A stretch of DNA of 64,000 bases from positions 18,005,061-18,069,060 of the forward strand of contig CM038912.1 in assembly GCA_021904315.1 (NCBI GenBank), written 5' to 3'. Of the stretch, positions 36,101-47,096 are shown piece after piece. A model generated the notes under the pieces. The model did no database searches. It saw nothing but the letters and a program-made list of their open reading frames with translations, and had not been told where the DNA came from. Numbering within the stretch: the first letter of the stretch is position 1; every line of letters begins with the position of its first letter. A program made the position numbers and the translations under genes. This stretch comes from Sphagnum magellanicum (lineage: Eukaryota > Streptophyta > Sphagnopsida > Sphagnales > Sphagnaceae).

Positions 36101-36400
36101 AGTTTAAACTATCTAATCATGGTGAAAACATTTTTACAAAGACAATTCAAAGAATTATGAAATGTTATTTTACAAGCTATTTTTTATAACCCAAATAACA
36201 ATTTAACAAATTTTCATTACAAATACAAATCCATGTAGAACATAATATAAAGTGAATTATATATAAATATTGCAATGAAATTTCCCCATAATCCACCATC
36301 GATGTTGACAATAACATTTTTTGTTTATAAGTTTGTTCATCATTTGCTTGCCCACCATGTAAATCATGCAAGAAATCAAATTTGAATAATCACTTATGAC
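33118..36400 (-). pseudogene. Decayed Helitron-type Rep/PIF1 helicase (DUF6570-associated lineage)
   Basis: The minus strand, read across many stops, follows a rolling-circle transposase from N to C. 36.37-36.2 kb: a DLHGGQANDEQ-like stretch. 35.97-35.80 kb: NDPIACSHYYEYKMNRF and KFQLKGFPHDHGLLWF, the Helitron_like_N Rep core, with the HUH motif read as His-Asp-His at 35825-35817. 35.79-35.6 kb: a FVNKY and MQ-HQHK-TC-KK region. 35.3-35.1 kb: QQAVYISL and TRSFQFINTC. 34.44-34.3 kb: LNDEQ and FTLMCII around a ruined Walker A. 34.1-33.84 kb: the IMIGDFYEVLPIQDSWIF helicase block (Walker B). 33.36-33.16 kb: FPIQLTTTCMLHCSQK and FDPIGVIRHGLTYITLSR. This is a different lineage from the element at 47-52 kb. 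It is dead, with strong A/T bias. Outer ends not located. Confidence 0.8.
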
Positions 36401-39400
36401 ATTCTATGGCTTCAAGTGCTTCAAGATTTAAACAAATTTTAAAGTAAAACATATTGTTTTGTCAAATTATTTTTGAAGTTTTAATATATTTGAATAAATA
36501 TGAAATCGCTTCAAACAAGTATTCACCAACATTGTGATTACAATTAATAATTCATTGTAAACCAAGTTTTGCTAATTCTATATATATAGTCATAATGTGC
36601 ATTTTTTAATTCTTGCAAAAGGATTACATTGTTACTGATGTAAAGTTATATTTTGTTAAAATAAAAAAATTATATATTCTTTCCTTCTTTACAATTAAAA
36701 AATTTTGTAAGAAAAATTATCTTGTTGGATTTGGAATTATGGTTTATGATTAAGATTAAAATCAACAATAAAACAATTTTTGACTATTTGTAAGACCAAC
36801 CTTAATTATAATTTTCATAAAATAATTTATAAGGCTTTTGGTGTTGGATTGTTCTATTTAAATGCATTTTAATATGATTTTTCATTTTTATAATTTAAAA
36901 ATATTTTGTTAAACGATTTTTCACAATATATTTTGATTATTAATAATTGTTTTATAATGTTTCAAAATCATCAAAAGCAAATTTGCTTATGATTTTTACC
37001 TTGTGATACCTTGTGATAACTTGTGATTTCTAGTTTTTTTATAGGTTTATGATTCAAAATATTATAAATTTAAGGTTTAGGAATGGGGTTAAAAGCCTTT
37101 CGATTGGGGTTTGTTATTTAAATTTAGGTTACATTGAAAAAGTATTGTTTTATATAATTAGGGTTACTTATAGGGATAATGTCCTTGAGGATAAATTTTA
37201 ATAATAGTTTTATAATTAGGGTTTTACACTATAGTTATGCTTGCAAATCTTTAAATATTACACAAAGAAAACATATGGCAATAGGTTTAACTATGGAAGC
37301 AAAACATACAAATATTTACCCCATGGCAACAAGTAATTATGCTAAAAGATATTACATCAAGTTTAATTACACCGACAATAAAGGTTATGACAACAACTTT
37401 AACTAATAGAGGAGGAAGATAATGTATGGTATATAATCAAGTGGGTTAGCAAGAAGAAATGTTATGCCATCAATTCAACTACCATGAACAAGATTAAATA
37501 TGTTTGCAAGTCTAAGTATTACACTAAGAAAACACATGACAATAAGTTTAACTATGGCATCAAAACATAAAAGTATTTACCCCATGGCAACAAGTCTAAC
37601 CATGGCAAAAATAAAGGATATTGCATCAAATCCATGACTACACCAAGAAAAAATATCATATTAACAATTTTAAGTATATGAGGAAAATTGTTAATGGCAA
37701 ATGATGAAGTAGGCTAGTAATTCTGAAAAGATATCAAATTCCAAAAACCCAAAAATTCACCACTAGCCAAAACAAATTCCCATTATCTAATTTAGAGTTC
37801 AAAATATGATATTTTATATTCTTTTAAAGTCCAAAATTCAATGTACCAAAATATAATATTATAAAGTTCAATATACAAGTTCCAAAAATCAATGTGTGGT
37901 TTCAATGTCCAAAACTTTAATATAACATCTTAAGTCTTTTAAAACATTAACATTGTGATTGTATGTGCATGTAACTATACAAATATATGTTATACAAGAC
38001 TTTTTAATTATTGGAGTCACTATTTGGTGGAATTGCTCTCACCTTGACCTTTGGCCAACATTGGATGATTTGACCCCTATATTTTCAAACTATTATTGCC
38101 CTTAACAATTGATTTTTCATTTTTCAGAAAATAATAATCCACTAATTCAATAGTTAGACTAAACACAATTTTACCTTTTAATTTTTTTTCTTTGAAAAAA
38201 TGAAGATAAAACCTTTATTTCACCTTATAATTTTTTTGACTAATTAGACCTTGCCCCAACAGCTCTTTGATCCAAGGTTCACACAAGGTACAATTTTGTC
38301 TAATTTTATAAGAATCCTAAGGTTGGCTCTCTATTGCAACCATGCAATTGTAGACATATCAATGTCTATGTTCATCAATGATGGCAAATGACACTTTGCA
38401 CATACAACTTCAAAATAAATGTTTGAATTAGGATGGTTAGTTTCTTAACAACTTGAAAACAAAAAAAATGTGAGCTAAGGACCTTCCTAGCAAGATGCAT
38501 ACATATTACATTTATATTTAACAAACACATTCCTAAAACCAACAAATCCAAATTGCACCATATTTCAATATTTGTTTTTTAAATATGTTTTTTAATCTTA
38601 TTTGCATGCACCTTTAAAAAGGGTTTAAATTGCTTTTGCATCATCAATTACACGAAGTGTTGGAATCACAAAGATAAATGAAAATTTTGTCATCATGATC
38701 AATCATTGTTCACCATGAACAACACTACCAACATTTTTTATTAGAGTTGTGGCAGGTTCCCCTTGTTGTGGGTCTCAACAAGTTGCACATACTATGAAAA
38801 TATTTTAGGGAAGAATGACAAATCTTCGGTATCATCCATCCCCAAACCATATGATACAAGTATCAATAATTTTGCAGACCTCCCATACATGCTAGTAATT
38901 ACAACTCATATTGTGCTTAATTCTTACAAGTTCTCCTTATGGATAACTCTTAACTAAATGGAATGTGTCGACACAAATCGTAGGGATAGAGGAAATGGGT
39001 TTATCTACTAAATGGTGGTGTTCACACCAACCGTAAACACAAAACCTTACTTCCCCCTTTCAAACTTATTTTGAAAAGTGATGCCAAAATTGATAATGCA
39101 TATTAAACACACAACATTCAAACAAGGAAAAAATGTTGTGGCAAAATAAAAACCAATAGTCAATGTTATAGTCATATACTCAAATTGATATGTTAGATCA
39201 CAATGTGTATATTTGAATTCATTTTTAGCCACATCATAAGATCCATACCTATATACAATGTACCCCTTGAAACAACCACCCAACATTCTATGTTGAATGT
39301 TTGACACCCCCTAAACAATCATAGGAGATGATATTTTCTTATTTGGGTTGGCTTCAATGATTACTACTAGGATAAACAATATGTAAAACAAGATCCAAGG

Positions 39401-41548
39401 GGAAAAACTAGAAAAACCCAATATACAATAAGTGTGAAACACAAGTTTAAAAACATAACAACCTTCCAAATAACTATACAATAAATTCAAAACCTTGGAA
39501 ATTCCAAAAGCAAAAAAAATAGAGACCTTCAACTTTTATATTTGAATAGTCCAAAACATATACACAAAACAAAACAACATCCAAAATCTAAACTCAATAT
39601 AAACCATATATACAATGTGTGATCTTAAAATTCTCAAACCAAATGATTATAAAACATGACCTAAATGTAAAAGAAAATGCCAAAGTATATGGAATTTGCA
39701 TTACAACCATATATGATTATATAGAAGGCTAGATTTAACACCTTCAAAATAGGTGTGCATTAGATTAGGCCTTTTACTAAATTAAGGTTTATATTTACCT
39801 TCGCTACAATAATTCATCGTCAAAATCTATCAACAAGTTGAACTAAAAAAAAAATAATACACAATTTTAAATCTAATTATCAACAACATTACGTAACTCA
39901 TTTCAAATGACTTGATTATGAGCCTTTTAGGTATGCAAGTAATTTCGGCGACATAGAAGTTCTCACTTTCACTCATGAACAAACACTTTATCAACTACCA
40001 TAGAGTAATATATCACATAAAAACGATCATTGCAAGCAAAATTAAAATAATTGATATTCCTTTCCTCCCAACAAAATCCATTCAAATTACTGCCATGATT
40101 TCAAATTTAAATACATGAACAACTTGTAAAATGAAGTTCCTATTAGATGAACTATAATGCTTTTCCATCATCTAGTTAAAGGTCCAAAACCAATTTCATT
40201 GGTTTTTTTTGAAATCACCACCATTGCCTAAAATTGTTGTAATTACAAATTGTTGCAATTAAACAAAAATAATATTGATAAGTTACTACTGTAATGTTCA
40301 TGATCTTGATTAGAAGTTGTTATGATTGGAAAGAATGAACTTGGCATACAACAAAATATTAAAGGCAAAGATTGGAAGAAAATCTATTAAAAATACAAAA
40401 AGATAATCTTCATTTTACAAAATCAAGGGAAAAATAATATTTTCTTTTTGTTCTCTAGTCATAACAAAAATATTAAAAACCTTCAAATGAATAACACAAA
40501 AAAAAAGTTACAAATATAGACAATAATAAACAACAAAAACACAAGCTAACAAACCTCAAATGACAACTTTCAAAACCCTAAAACCCCCCGCCACCCATTC
40601 CTTTCGTATGAAACTTTAACTTTGTAGAAATCCCACTTGATCCACCTATAGTGCACACATAAATAGTCCCCCCCCAAAACATGTTCACATGGTTTGCAAC
40701 TAGTTCAAATAAGATAAAAGTTGCAAACCTAAATTTGATGTGACAATCTTTATCCATATGGAAGGGCCCAATAAATTATGTAACTTGTACAAAAGGTGTT
40801 TAACTAATCTTTCATTGTTGTGTTCAAGTTTGAATTTATATGTATTAAATATAAGTACCACTTAAAAAATATTATGGCATGAACATTATGAGGTCTAACA
40901 AAGAATCTAAATTTTGAAGTTTTAAATGATATGGCAATTTATTTTTGAATGAGCGAATAACATTCAATATTAACCATTGGTTCAAGCCAACTTTTGGCCA
41001 CCTACTAATTAGTTGATTCTTCCACGTGGCCATCACCAAACACATGATTTTTTTAAAAAAAATTTTTGAACAAATGATAATTGTTAATATAGAAAAATAA
41101 ATTCCATGTAGGCTATAATTTCCTAAACAAAAGCCTATTCACCTTGCAAGGCTACTCCCCCATGTCAAAGTTTTTATTTTTACCATGTATTCATTCACAC
41201 CAATAGTTTAACATTAATGAAAAACACATGCCAACTTAGAGTATAGGTAGAAAACTTGTCATTGCCATTCATCATGATGGTGATGATGGTCTAATCATAT
41301 AATGAAATTTTACATTGTGATGAACAATCTAAATTCTCATTGGTAGTCTTGCATTCGCTTATTCTTGCCATGCTTGCTTTGGTTTGACCCATAAATAACA
41401 ATGATGCTTATCTTCCAATTTGATTTGTTGATTGATATTTATTCATATGTCATGCATGATATGTAATTAATTTCATATGCATTATAATTATTTCATTGAA
41501 TTTGAATTATTGTGACCTTCAGATGCACGGTCATTTTCCAATTGTGTT
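36401..41548. other. AT-rich repeat-derived DNA
   Basis: No host exon recognised. The first kilobase may be the 5' part of the Helitron-type element. A 263-bp tandem duplication lies at 37241-37690. The remainder (38-41.5 kb) shows only short, AT-driven open frames on both strands, including the minus frames at 39047-39532, none with a recognisable domain. Confidence 0.45.
37241..37690 (+). repeat. 263-bp tandem duplication, two diverged units
   Basis: Unit 2, starting at 37504, repeats unit 1, starting at 37241. Shared blocks are TTGCAA(A/G)TCT, ATTACAC(A/T)AAGAAAACA, CAATA(G/A)GTTTAACTATGG and ATTTACCCCATGGCAACAAG. Within units, words such as AACTATGGCA and CATGGCAACAAG recur at shorter intervals. 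In one + frame both units read as Lys/Tyr/Asn-rich peptide (patterns such as YTKKTHDNKFNYG), so the array may derive from a repetitive coding sequence; unit 2 carries stops. Confidence 0.55.
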
Positions 41549-41659
41549 CGCTACAACAAAAGGTGTCCCTATACGTCAAGTGATTTCACTCGATTTTGAG
41601 TGAATTCACTAGTCTAGTGAATGGGGACTAGTGAACTACACCCACATTTTGTAGTAGTG
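41549..41659. mobile_element. 111-bp CACTA-like MITE with GTT target duplication
   Basis: The left end CGCTACAACAAAAGGTGT and the right end, read inwards as CACTACTACAAAATGTGGGT, are imperfect terminal inverted repeats of the CACTAC(T/A)ACAAAA type used by plant CACTA (En/Spm) elements. Each end is flanked by GTT (41546-41548 and 41660-41662), the 3-bp target duplication expected for that superfamily. Inside, AAGTGATTTCACT and CACTAGTCTAGTG-type words form further short palindromes. It has no coding capacity and depends on a transposase elsewhere. Confidence 0.7.
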
Positions 41660-44586
41660 GTTTTGACTATTTACCGTTAATTGTTTATGATATAATGAAT
41701 CACATAGGTTTAAATTAATGGTGACATGAGAATTTAGTCTTTGATTAATTCATGGCACATAATTGTGCTAAATTTTCATAACAGATTCACCCATGTTTTT
41801 TTATTATTTTGGGATTTTTCTTGTATTACAAATTTTTTTTATAGTTTTTTTCTTGAGATATTATTTTATGTTTTTTTTCAATTTTTATATGCATTGAATT
41901 ATTTGATCCATAACATCCATGAAAACTTTGTTGTTTTTGACTATGGCCACAATGACCAATTTAAAGACTAAAATTCACTTTATTTTCAAACAACATGTGT
42001 CATGTGTAGTCCTTGGAAAAGGATTTTTACTTTGGCGCCCTTGGCTCCTTTGATTTTGTTTTACGCTATGTGTATAATTTGCAAATTGTGCAAATTGAGG
42101 TGTTCCTTAAACTTGAGAAATTGAAAGAATTAAAACATGAATAATACACATGCATTGCACTTAATATTTGTATTCATACATTTGACAAACTTGCAAAATT
42201 GATGTGTTCACAAAACATATGCATAGTGCTGAAATGTTTCAAATGTAAAGGTGTTGGAAATGCATGTGTAATAAGAGGCTTACATGATAATTGTAGGATT
42301 GTTGATTGTGTAAAATATATATAGATTTCAAATGGTAGTTTAACAACAATGTTAAATAATTTGGTATACAAATTGGGAAGATTTTGATCTTGACATCATT
42401 TTTTAAACAATTGTGCTAACTTTAAAATTAGCTAGTGTTGATGTTAAGATGCCATGTCATTAACCAAGTCACTTAATTATCAATAAGCTTGCACAAATGT
42501 GAACATTGTTGTTTATTAACTTATTTATTGATACGTATGTGCTCAAGTTTGAACATCCACCATTATAGTGGCCCCACCATACTTAATATTTGGGGTTGCA
42601 AAAATATTTATCACATCCAAAATTATTTAAAAACCCAACCTATAAATATGAAAAACCAATAATTATTTTTAGACCAACCATTTTATTTGGTCAAATAAGT
42701 TCAAGTTTTAAATTGTACAATGCTAAGTTAATTTGCCATCCACAACATGATGTGCACAAATTCTAACTGAAAGCCATTTTATTGCCTCCAAACTATTATA
42801 AACTTTATTAATTTTCGTTAAAAAAAAATTGTGTATTACCCCAAGTGGGGCTCCTTTTCCTACTAATATTTATGGGTGAGAAGGATCTTTTGCCTATAAA
42901 TTTTATATAATGTCCAAATATTGAAGATTAGAAGTATGAACCCACCTCTTTTCTACATATATCACACATCTAAGGTCCATTTCAAATATAGTACGATATA
43001 TCATCCCAACATTAAGTTATGAAAAACTTATGGGTGTGTAAGAACAACAATGTTGTTGCATTTTTGGAACTTAGAACCTATGTTGTTATATTAATGTATT
43101 AATATTCAGAAATTTAAATTAGGGTTTGGAGATCATTAAAAACTTAAATACAAGCAGTTTGGATTATATTATGGTTTTTAGGTAAGTAGGGGTCTATTAC
43201 TAGGTGAATGACAATGATTTAACAAAGCAAGATAAAGATGGCTAATTAGTTGGACCAAATTAAAACATTTCATTAATTAGATTTTCAAATTACTTTTGAA
43301 AGGAAACGACTTAGGATGTAGTTATAAAATTTGATGAAGATTGGAAAATTATTTTGTTTTACACGCACAATTTTAGAAAGTTGTTGGGGAATAAAGTAAA
43401 AACACATTATGTAGTTAAAAATTATGTTGAAATGTGAACCACAATTTTATTTTATTTTATTTTGGATTTTTACACTTTTTAATATAAATGTTTGATATGT
43501 TCAATTCTAAATAAAAAGAACAATAGAATATTGATGAAGAAATAATGAATATATTCTGAAATTGTTGTGTTTTAAAATTAAATAATGAAATTCTAACCAT
43601 ATATTCTAATTATTAAGGATATTCAAAATTTGGGAAATAATGAATTAGTAATTATAATAAAAGAATGTGTAAATATAGTCCATAGAGGAATTATAATGAA
43701 TAAAACCACAAAGTGTGTATGTTGTAAGTCCTATTGAAAGTACAATTTGTATTGTTTTGTTAGTAGGTGGAAAAAAATTCTAAGTAAAATTTGTGTGTAT
43801 TAAGCTTGTTATTTGCATTAACTTTTTGGGTGATAGTCATAGGATGAACTAGTTGATGATTCAACACTCAATGTTTTAGTCATCAACCTTTCATTCAATA
43901 TAATTCCTTTATATCAAGGGTCTAAAGCTAAAATGTAGATCATTAAATTGTGCACACATTGGCGCTAAAATCGTTCAATTTGGTTTTAAAATGATAAGGA
44001 TATGCTCACATTTAGTTAGGGTGGTAAAAATTGTGAAAAAAAAATACATTAAACACATGGCAACCCATAGGGAGTTCGTTTGTCGCCAATCAATAAACAA
44101 TAATATGTTGATTACCAAATGCTACCAATCTCAATCACCAAGATGATGAAGAATCCATTGATCAAAATCCTTAAAATTACCATTCAATTTTAAACAAAAG
44201 GTAGAGATTTAATTTTGTTTAAGGTTTTTAAATCTATGGCAATGGGTGTATGTTCTCTTATTCACCAACAAATTTTCAAATGATCCTCAAAAATTATGGG
44301 CGTCGCTCCTTCATTTTTCCACAATGTACAAATATAATATACATTCCTTCTTTCTCACCCATCCTTTTTCCAAGCTTGGTTTATTTTTTGTAATGTGTTC
44401 TTGCCATTAGTTTGGAACATAAGTTCTACATTGTGACCTCACCCATAAGAGAAGATCAAAAAATAACAAAACACATGTTTGAATAATTGTTTGGGTTACA
44501 ATATGTGTAAATGTTTTCAAATTAAATGCACAATAGAAAATAAATTCTTTGTACTAGCACAATTGGATTTTCCTATAAGCGAATTG
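41660..44586. other. AT-rich intergenic DNA
   Basis: Nothing recognisable as coding. Open frames such as 41741-41971 are Phe/Leu-rich products of T-rich DNA. The composition resembles the decayed transposon tract to the left. Confidence 0.45.
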
Positions 44587-44863
44587 TGTGATGGCTTTAA
44601 AAAAAAGTGCAAAGAGCTTGAATTTTTTCACATGGTTCATATGTGCTAATGATGATGATAGGTGCAAGCATATCACAATCTTGTTCCCTTAATGGTTGCC
44701 CTTTTTATAAATTACATGGATCGATTCGTATCCCACCACCATCTGTTAGGATGGTAAACTACGTTTTATGCACTCTTGCGTGGTCTTTTCTTTATATGAT
44801 AAAGTAGGGAATGCACACATGCTTTTGTCCCTAAAGGTTTTGTCTTCCAATAAATGTGCATGG
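44587..44863 (+). repeat. 277-bp direct repeat, left copy (A)
   Basis: This is collinear with 55076-55353 (one base longer there, in an A-run) at high identity. Shared stretches include GATGATGATA, CATATCACAATCTTGTTCC, TAATGGTTGCCCTTTTTATA and GGGAATGCACACATGCTTTT. Its right end, TGTGCATGG, coincides with the outer start of the left 1.1-kb inverted repeat. The two copies therefore flank the composite unit in direct orientation, but at unequal distances: 0 bp on the left, about 350 bp on the right. Confidence 0.85.
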
Positions 44864-45994
44864 GCTAGAAGTGAGGTGCTTATACGGAGAACATGTTAGG
44901 AAACACATTGTGAACTTGGGGAACATTTCGGGAACCCATTAGGAACTTAGATGGAACACTATGGGAACACATTAGGAAACAAGGAAAACTGAAAAAAAAA
45001 AAAATTCCGTCCACCCCCCTCCCTCCCCCACTAACTTAAAAGAAATAAAAGCAAAGCACCTGGGCCCTTCCTATTGGTTGAAAGGAAAATAAATCCTCCC
45101 CCCTCACCCCCGCCGCCCCCAATTAAACTTGCATGGAAAGTCGAGTGTCTAGTGTCCAAGTGGACACTGGATAGTCCATTCTCCACACCAAATACAACTA
45201 AAAAAAAAAACCCTCCCCTCCAAACTCCCAACCCTAAACTCAAAACTTAAAAGGAAAAAAACTAAGGCACCCTGAGAACATGATTGCACTTCCCATTGGT
45301 TAAATGAATTTCTCTCCTTAAGAGGGTTCGTCACTATTTTTCGCTTGGGCTAATACCCATCAAAATGAACACCCCAGGTATATAAGTGACAAGGGGAGGA
45401 TTTTGGGCAAAACATATGGGTTTGAAATCAGGTGTTATTAGGAACATCTTTGAGGGACACATTGAGAACTTGGGGAACAACTTGCAGAAATGGTAGGAAC
45501 ACATCAGCAATTCAAAAAAAAAAAAAAAAACCTTTCCCCTTTGCCCCCACGACCCAAATTAAAATGTTGGGGCCCCTGAGTGGATGCTACACCTTCCCAT
45601 TGGCTGCATGCAATTTTTATTTCCAAAACTGTTAGTTAACTTTTTGGCCTAGGTTAATGGCAGGGAAACAAATTTGGGGACATAGTCACCTCTCTTATTA
45701 ATTAGACGAGGTGCTTCCCAAGTTTTTTACTTTTCTTTTTTTTGGCGAAGTGCCAATTTGATTGGCCCATCACTATAAAAAAGTCGTTACAACAAGGTTT
45801 GTTGCACCAGTCATTTGGACGCACCAAATATCAGCGGTAGCAGTTAAGGCAAACTTCTTAGCATGAACAATAAATAGAACAACAGACACCACTGTCCTTC
45901 TTTCTTTCCTTTCTATTGCTACTTTTCCTACTTCTTCACTTAGACATGTTCAGAGAGTTTTGGCACACAAGTAAGCAAGCAATTCTCTAGATGG
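44860..45994 (+). repeat. Long terminal inverted repeat, left copy (about 1.13 kb)
   Basis: Reverse-complementary to 53634-54725. Landmarks in order are GCATGGGCTAGAA(G/A)TGAGG, the GGGAAC-type motif cluster (44885-44985 and 45434-45478), a C/G-rich block (CCCCCCTCACCCCCGCC), GTCCAAGTGGACACTGGA, CCCATTGG-type boxes, CTAATACCCATC, a second C-rich block, GACGCACCAAATATCA, CAATAAATAGAACAACAGAC and AAGCAAGCAATTCTCTAGATGG. Three CCAAT-type CCCATTGG/CCTATTGG boxes may be regulatory. It encodes no recognised protein. Confidence 0.85.
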
Positions 45995-46079
45995 TCTAGT
46001 TGGTAAACCCATTTTGTCGCAACCCCACTTTGGCCAAGTGTGGGGGTGAAGCCCAACACTTGGAAAAGTTGGAGGTTTG

Positions 46080-46665
46080 GAGTCCACCGGGACTCCCGAA
46101 TGTTTAGAGCTCGATAGCAAGGTCCAAAACACCTCGCATTGAGACGTTCTTGGTGTCATTGGAAAGCTCTTGAAACGTAGATATCGAAAATGCCTTGCAT
46201 TGGCCGTTCGGACATCTGCAGCCCAAGTTATGGGCAAAAGAAGGGCCGGGAGTCAAACTGGCAGTTTGACTCCCGACCACTAAAAGTCGGGAATCGACCT
46301 GTTCCCGACGTCCGAATTGAGAGTGCGACACGGCGTTGGAAAGTTCTCAACGAGAGCTACAACTTTGATTTATGACTGGTCCCGATCCGAGTTTAGGGCG
46401 AGGAGCTATGGTCTTCAAAGTTCCGAGAGTTTAGCCGGGACAGTTTCGGGACTCCATTTCGGGAGTCCCAACAAAATGTGCCATTCGGATGTAGCCTCCG
46501 CGACCAGCCGTAGAGAATACTATAAGGGGGAAGGTGGTGGCTTCCCCTGAGTCCAGGCCGTGGTGAGTCTTGTGTGTCCAAGTGCTCGTGGCAAATCCCA
46601 ACACCAAAGGGTGTCCCGAATGCTAAACTAACCTCTTGTGGTTGGTTTTTGGATGCAAATTCACA
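46080..46665 (+). repeat. 600-bp dispersed repeat, copy B (forward)
   Basis: Inverted relative to 49905-50520. Matching words include CCAAGTTATGGGCAAAAGAAGG, read in the other copy as CAAGTTATGGCCAAAAGAAGG; GGGAGTCAAACTGG against GAGAGTCAAATTGG; GACCACTAAAAGTC in both; ACTATAAGGGGGAAGGTGGT against TATAAGGGGGGAAAGTGGTGG; GGTGAGTCT and AACACCAAA. The copies are considerably diverged. The tract is more GC-rich than its surroundings. It could be a solo LTR or part of a retrotransposon; no LTR ends or primer site were verified. Confidence 0.65.
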
Positions 46666-47096
46666 CGAGATAAGTTAGTCCCTCTTCCTAGTCTAATCCC
46701 TGGGCTCCTAATTCGACCCTCTACCCCATTTTAGAGTTGGAAGCCGGGAGCATGCCTCCAAGTCTCAGCTTTCTGCAACTTGACTTTGTGAAACCCTCAA
46801 GTGGGTTTCACCCCATGACTTGGGAGCGCGTCACATTTTGCAAGCAAAATGATTAGGAGAAAGGATTAATAGGACCTTGAGAACTATTTAGTGAACAATT
46901 TTAAGTTGGGATAGTTTTTGTTCGATGGGACAATAAGAATTTTAAAAGCATTCTATTTTCAACAGCCGCATGTCATGAACGTAGCTTCCATTGTAGCCAT
47001 TTTTGCATCCAATGCAGGGAATTTCAACCCGTGATTTGGATGTGGGAATTTCGACCCATCGAGAGAAAAAAACAAGCGATAGATAGAAAAGAAAAA

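Noticed and set aside
45992..46092. tRNA-like or SINE-like promoter (A box TGGTCTAGTTGG at 45992-46003, B-box-like GGTTTGGAGTCC near 46074)
   Set aside because: The A box fits the consensus, but the B box has an extra base, the spacing (about 80 bp) is long, and no tRNA fold or poly-A tail is visible. It remains possible that repeat B begins with a SINE head.
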